From: Choristocarpus tenellus KU-1152
Taxonomy: Eukaryota; Phaeophyceae
Direction of reading: 5' to 3'
Length of the DNA: 21,607 nucleotides
Assembly: GCA_964200185.2 (NCBI GenBank)
Contig: CAXNAD020000333.1
Location: forward strand, 1 to 21,607
Of the stretch, positions 18,175 through 21,607 are shown piece after piece; position 1 is the first letter of the stretch; the number at the start of each line of letters is the position of its first letter. The notes under the pieces are model-generated. The model saw nothing but the letters and a program-made list of their open reading frames with translations. It made no database searches and was not told the DNA's origin. A program made the position numbers and the translations under genes.

Positions 18175-18475
18175 ATGTTACAAAACGCTCCCCAAGCTTA
18201 CCATGATGGGATATATAGCTCCGATCTACAAGGCTGTATGTGGATGATGAGGCTCATAGAGGGCGCCAAAAAGGGTATATGTTCAAATGTGCTGGATCTC
18301 TCACTTCGATTGTTCACATTATTGCTTTCATAGGAATAAAAAAATAGGACTGAACAAAGATGTACCACCTCTATGCTGCATCATAATGACTAAGAGTAAA
18401 AAATAGTAAAGTACAAATATCTTAAACCTAAGACTTCAAGGTCATCATGGCGTATATGAAACCGCCATTAAGACG
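18175..18475 (+). repeat. Dispersed direct repeat, copy B (right half)
   Basis: Second copy of the 15715-16010 segment, about 2.46 kb away. The stretch 18476-20300 after it shows nothing I can support. Confidence 0.75.
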
Positions 18476-20302
18476 CATCGTCTGTCACATTGAGTGATCG
18501 CTTGAGCAGCCTCAATGGGGAGAGCTAGTGTGCACAATACATTTGACTCGTGTGATATCCATATCAATGTGCCGGAGATCCCGAATGGGACCTGACCCTG
18601 ACATGCATTATGCGTCTGAGGTCACTTCCTATAGGCAGTCCAGAGTAGATACATGCAAAGTGAAATGGTACGTCAGTCCACCTTTCTGAAAATAATTTTA
18701 CTTCTTTCATGTCAATTAAATTGAAAGCGACCTTCAAGTTATGAACTTTAACAATCTATGCGACCATATTGATCACTTGAAGGATAAAAGCAGATTATGG
18801 TATGTTAGGAGATATTCCCAGGCGAATTGATAATCTATTGTCGGTTGTTTGAGTAACTGCATTACATTAGTCAAGGATGATCCCAGCCTGTGATCAGAGA
18901 CTCTACATACTGTACTAGTTCTCATATCGACTAGTGACTAACTGTTGTTGGTGTGATTCGACTAGTTGTACTTTATTCCTGACTTGCTTCTTGTGCTTTG
19001 GGTTCGGCATTTCAACGAGTCAATGCTCAGTCTCCTCCCTTGAATCTTCTGCTGGACCCATCCCAAAGCTTCCCATCTTGATCTTGATCCAGCGTTTTGT
19101 GGTATAGTACAGACAGGATATCATATTTATTAGTATTTTTGTGAATCGCGACGTTCAATTGGCTTCACTTCTCGATTATTTTGGAATAACCGAACAATTG
19201 AACTGAAAACGTTTGGTTGTTAGGATATTATTATTTTGTTCATGGCTTCGGATCTGCCTACGGAGACATGTGGAGGCTTTGGAGTTTTCGCCTCACGACG
19301 CGACGCCCCACTTGGCAACTTGCGCATGTTTGGCGTTCGTCGGGTCACGCGCCCACAGTAAAACCGTTCGCCCTGGGTAAAATCGGTGTATTCGTTTTTT
19401 TATATCAAACTTTATGTGTATCTGTGCATTCGTTGTGTTCACGTTATTACTGATGTAATAGCATAACTATACACTTCGTTTGCAACTTTGAATAAGATTT
19501 AATCAAAACCAGATATACAAGTCACCAGGAAGATGGGCAAGGAGGAGTTTGTTGGATTCTTGAGATGCCTCCCTAACTCCTCGTTCTGAGGTGCAGGAAT
19601 AGGTAGATTGGAGATACAGGAAGACAGTGATACAACATAGTAGTAGTGAAATAGATCGTATTTCTCACATTTGTGACAAATTTTTCTTTTTAGGGTTTAT
19701 ATTGATATGTGAATAGTTTTCATTGGTTTTCCCCTTGACACATCTGGAAAATGTCAGAGAGTATAATAATATGTATACGTGACTAAAGGTTTGGGGTTGA
19801 AGGGTTTAGTTCTGCCTCCTCATCCTTCAATGCCCAATAATGGAAAATATTGAATAAGACCTCGTAGTCTAAAATGTTAATTTTCCACGAAGAATCTGGA
19901 GTGTCTTCATTTTCTCATAAAGTATTGGGTATCATTCCGAAATTTTGTATTCGGATCGTCACTTCAACACAAGAATTTTGTGAGATGTAGGTATGGAAGC
20001 ACGCACGACATATGAAAATTGGTGACAGTCACAAAGAAATCCCATTTACAGTACTTTTAAACACCTACACGGTCGTGAAACCCCCCTATATTTTTTGTTT
20101 TATCATTGTTGGTGCTTTTCGGTCTAATGACGCATTTAATGTTATTTTTCGGCATTTTTGATTGTTACCAAATGTCCCCGAACATATATTGGGCACATAG
20201 AAACGAAGTGTAAGAATACACATACAAGTATATGACCAAAACCATTTACCATGTACAGTAAGGGTCCCACTTTAGTGCTGCCCGGATTAGTTCATGTCAC
20301 GC

Positions 20303-20342
20303 AACAGTGTTAAAACAACAGTGTTAAAACAACAGGTTAAAA
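20303..20342. repeat. 14-bp tandem repeat
   Basis: aacagtgttaaaac twice in tandem (20303-20330) and a partial third copy (aacaggttaaaa). Confidence 0.8.
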
Positions 20343-20368
20343 TCACTTGGCACGACTTCGGTCCCTCA

Positions 20369-20432
20369 ATAGTGCGGTTATGTACCCCCGATAGTGCGGT
20401 TAGGGGGCCATGATGAACCTGAATAGTGCGGT
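20369..20432 (+). repeat. Three copies of atagtgcggt
   Basis: The 10-mer occurs at 20369-20378, 20391-20400 and 20423-20432, just upstream of the zinc/HTH ORF. It may be a transposon subterminal repeat or protein-binding array. Confidence 0.6.
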
Positions 20433-20548
20433 CACCACACATACCACACATTCTCTCTCTACACACCACACACATAGAGAGAAAACTTGTCATACTGTAC
20501 TACATACAGCAGTACTGCTGTTGTGCAGCAGTAGGCGTGTACCACGCG

Positions 20549-21096
20549 ATGCCCTGTGCTGCATGTGAGCTATGCCTGTTTCCCGACATGACCCCAAAAG
20601 AACCTAACGGTCATGTATGCCAAGGAGGGTGCGGTGGCCGGCTGGAGACCGGCAACGAATTGCATCGCATCTGCCCCCCACATGAGTTGCTGCCAACCAG
20701 TCTGCCAACCAGGCCTCGCAAGCTGCCACGGGCAAGCACAAACTTGGTGCGGCATCTTCCTTGGGAGGGCCTCGAGCCACCAAGAAAGCAGCATGCACGT
20801 CCCGCGGACGGCTGACTCTGGGGCAGAAGCTGGAAGTTGTGGAGCTGCTGGGCCAAAAGGTTACTCACACCGAGATAGCTCGGAGGTACAGCTGTAGCAC
20901 GAGAACGGTGTCAAACATCGCCAGTAGCAAGGAACAACTACTGAAGAACTGGGGCGCCACAGCCTCAGCATGCGAGATCAACGCCAAGGCCGTGAGAAAA
21001 GTGCCTTCGCCTTATTCGGAACTTTCTTCCCACTTCCATCACTTGGAGACCATCGCCGAGAAATGTGGCATGCAGGAGGCCGCTTTCTACTTATAG
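20549..21096 (+). pseudogene. Zinc-cluster plus CENP-B/pogo-type HTH ORF, frameshifted
   Basis: The first frame, from ATG 20549, encodes a Cys/His cluster with spacing CxxC-x12-HxC-x3-C-x10-HxxC (residues 6 to 42), a treble-clef/RING- or PHD-like zinc site. A second frame, open from 20686, has TSRGRLTLGQKLEVVELL and HTEIARRYSCSTRTVSNI (about 20800-20920), the N-terminal helix-turn-helix of CENP-B, Tigger and pogo transposases, and ends at TAG 21094-21096. The frame change must fall between about 20686 and 20760, where an 11-mer ctgccaaccag is duplicated (20690-20712), a likely slippage site. No DDE catalytic domain follows in the remaining sequence, so this is a truncated transposase or a small DNA-binding derivative. 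A short intron instead of a frameshift is not excluded. Confidence 0.5.
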
Positions 21097-21540
21097 AAGG
21101 CCAGGATGGCAATGATCAACGCGCATGCCTCTAGGCCTGTACAACAGACAGACATCAGAGCCTTTGTGAGCCTACCAGAGAGGGATATGTAGTGGAGAGC
21201 GGGGTGGTAGTGGTTCAGTGTCTTAATTCCAGCTGTAATTTGTCTTGATTTTCAGGTGTATCGCTGGTGGTCCTGTTCGGTTACGGTTTGGTATAGAAGC
21301 GACGAGTAGGCTCGGGGATGGGCAGTCAGTCCTCCTGCTCTGCGCTCTGACGCGTGGTGGATTTTGAGTGCGGTGTGTGGTGATGCGAGTACAGTATGAA
21401 CGGATCGTCATCAGGGCTCTGAGCATGAGCCGTACTCTGAAACAAATCGTGTATTGCAATGATATGTGTGAGATACAACAACACTACAGCAGGACCATAC
21501 TGCTGTTATTCCCTTTCTGGATACAGTACGTACTGTTACA

Positions 21541-21600
21541 GGCGAGTAGCGCGAGTATTTCTTCCCGCGCTTTTACTGGCGCGAGCAGTATACGCGCGTG
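21541..21600 (+). repeat. GCGCGAG-containing repeat, copy B
   Basis: Copy of 16738-16800: gcgagtagcgcgagtatttc, then gcgcgagcagtata. It is more GC-rich and cut by the window end soon after. The two copies may mark ends of one element type. Confidence 0.7.
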
Positions 21601-21607
21601 GGGAACC

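Overview
The window looks like nuclear DNA of a eukaryotic alga with a secondary plastid (stramenopile, haptophyte or similar). The evidence is a split gene with GT-AG introns, low coding density, AT-rich non-coding DNA with micro- and minisatellites, many TTAGGG/CCCTAA telomere-type tracts, and a predicted protein whose N-terminus is a signal peptide followed directly by phenylalanine (STFA/FVF), the bipartite plastid-targeting pattern of such algae. I cannot name the species. No bacterial-type operon, rRNA, tRNA or CRISPR array was found.

Layout. 1-1329: no convincing gene; one perfect short hairpin. 1330-14052, minus strand: a single gene of about 12.7 kb built from seven small exons (1330-1467, 7838-8003, 9426-9535, 10529-10675, 11444-11503, 13197-13371, 13592-14052). 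The splice phases fit at every junction and give a protein of about 418 residues: signal/transit peptide, RG/RGG-rich stretch, then the two conserved blocks I associate with the DUF3727 family of chloroplast/cyanobacterial proteins. The introns are large (up to about 6.4 kb) and hold most of the repeats: a long palindrome (1803-2440), a poly-G-ended hairpin element (2848-3017), degenerate tandem and dispersed repeats (3100-5015), a possible transposase fragment (5836-6188), an (ATT)21 microsatellite, a 17-bp minisatellite, a 21-bp triplication, and about two dozen telomere-like tracts between 5.4 and 12.5 kb. 14053-21607: mostly non-coding and repeat-derived. It contains two diverged direct copies (15715-16010 and 18175-18475), another pair (16738-16800 and 21541-21600), a frameshifted coding remnant (17426-17792), and near the right end a broken ORF with a Cys/His zinc-binding cluster plus a CENP-B/pogo-type helix-turn-helix (20549-21096).

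The most interesting signal is the telomere-like tracts. They are concentrated inside the introns of one gene, several touch its splice sites, most put the G-rich strand in the sense RNA, and at least two are bracketed by short direct repeats resembling target-site duplications. This suggests repeated insertion of telomeric DNA, through break repair or a mobile process, tolerated because the tracts can be spliced out.
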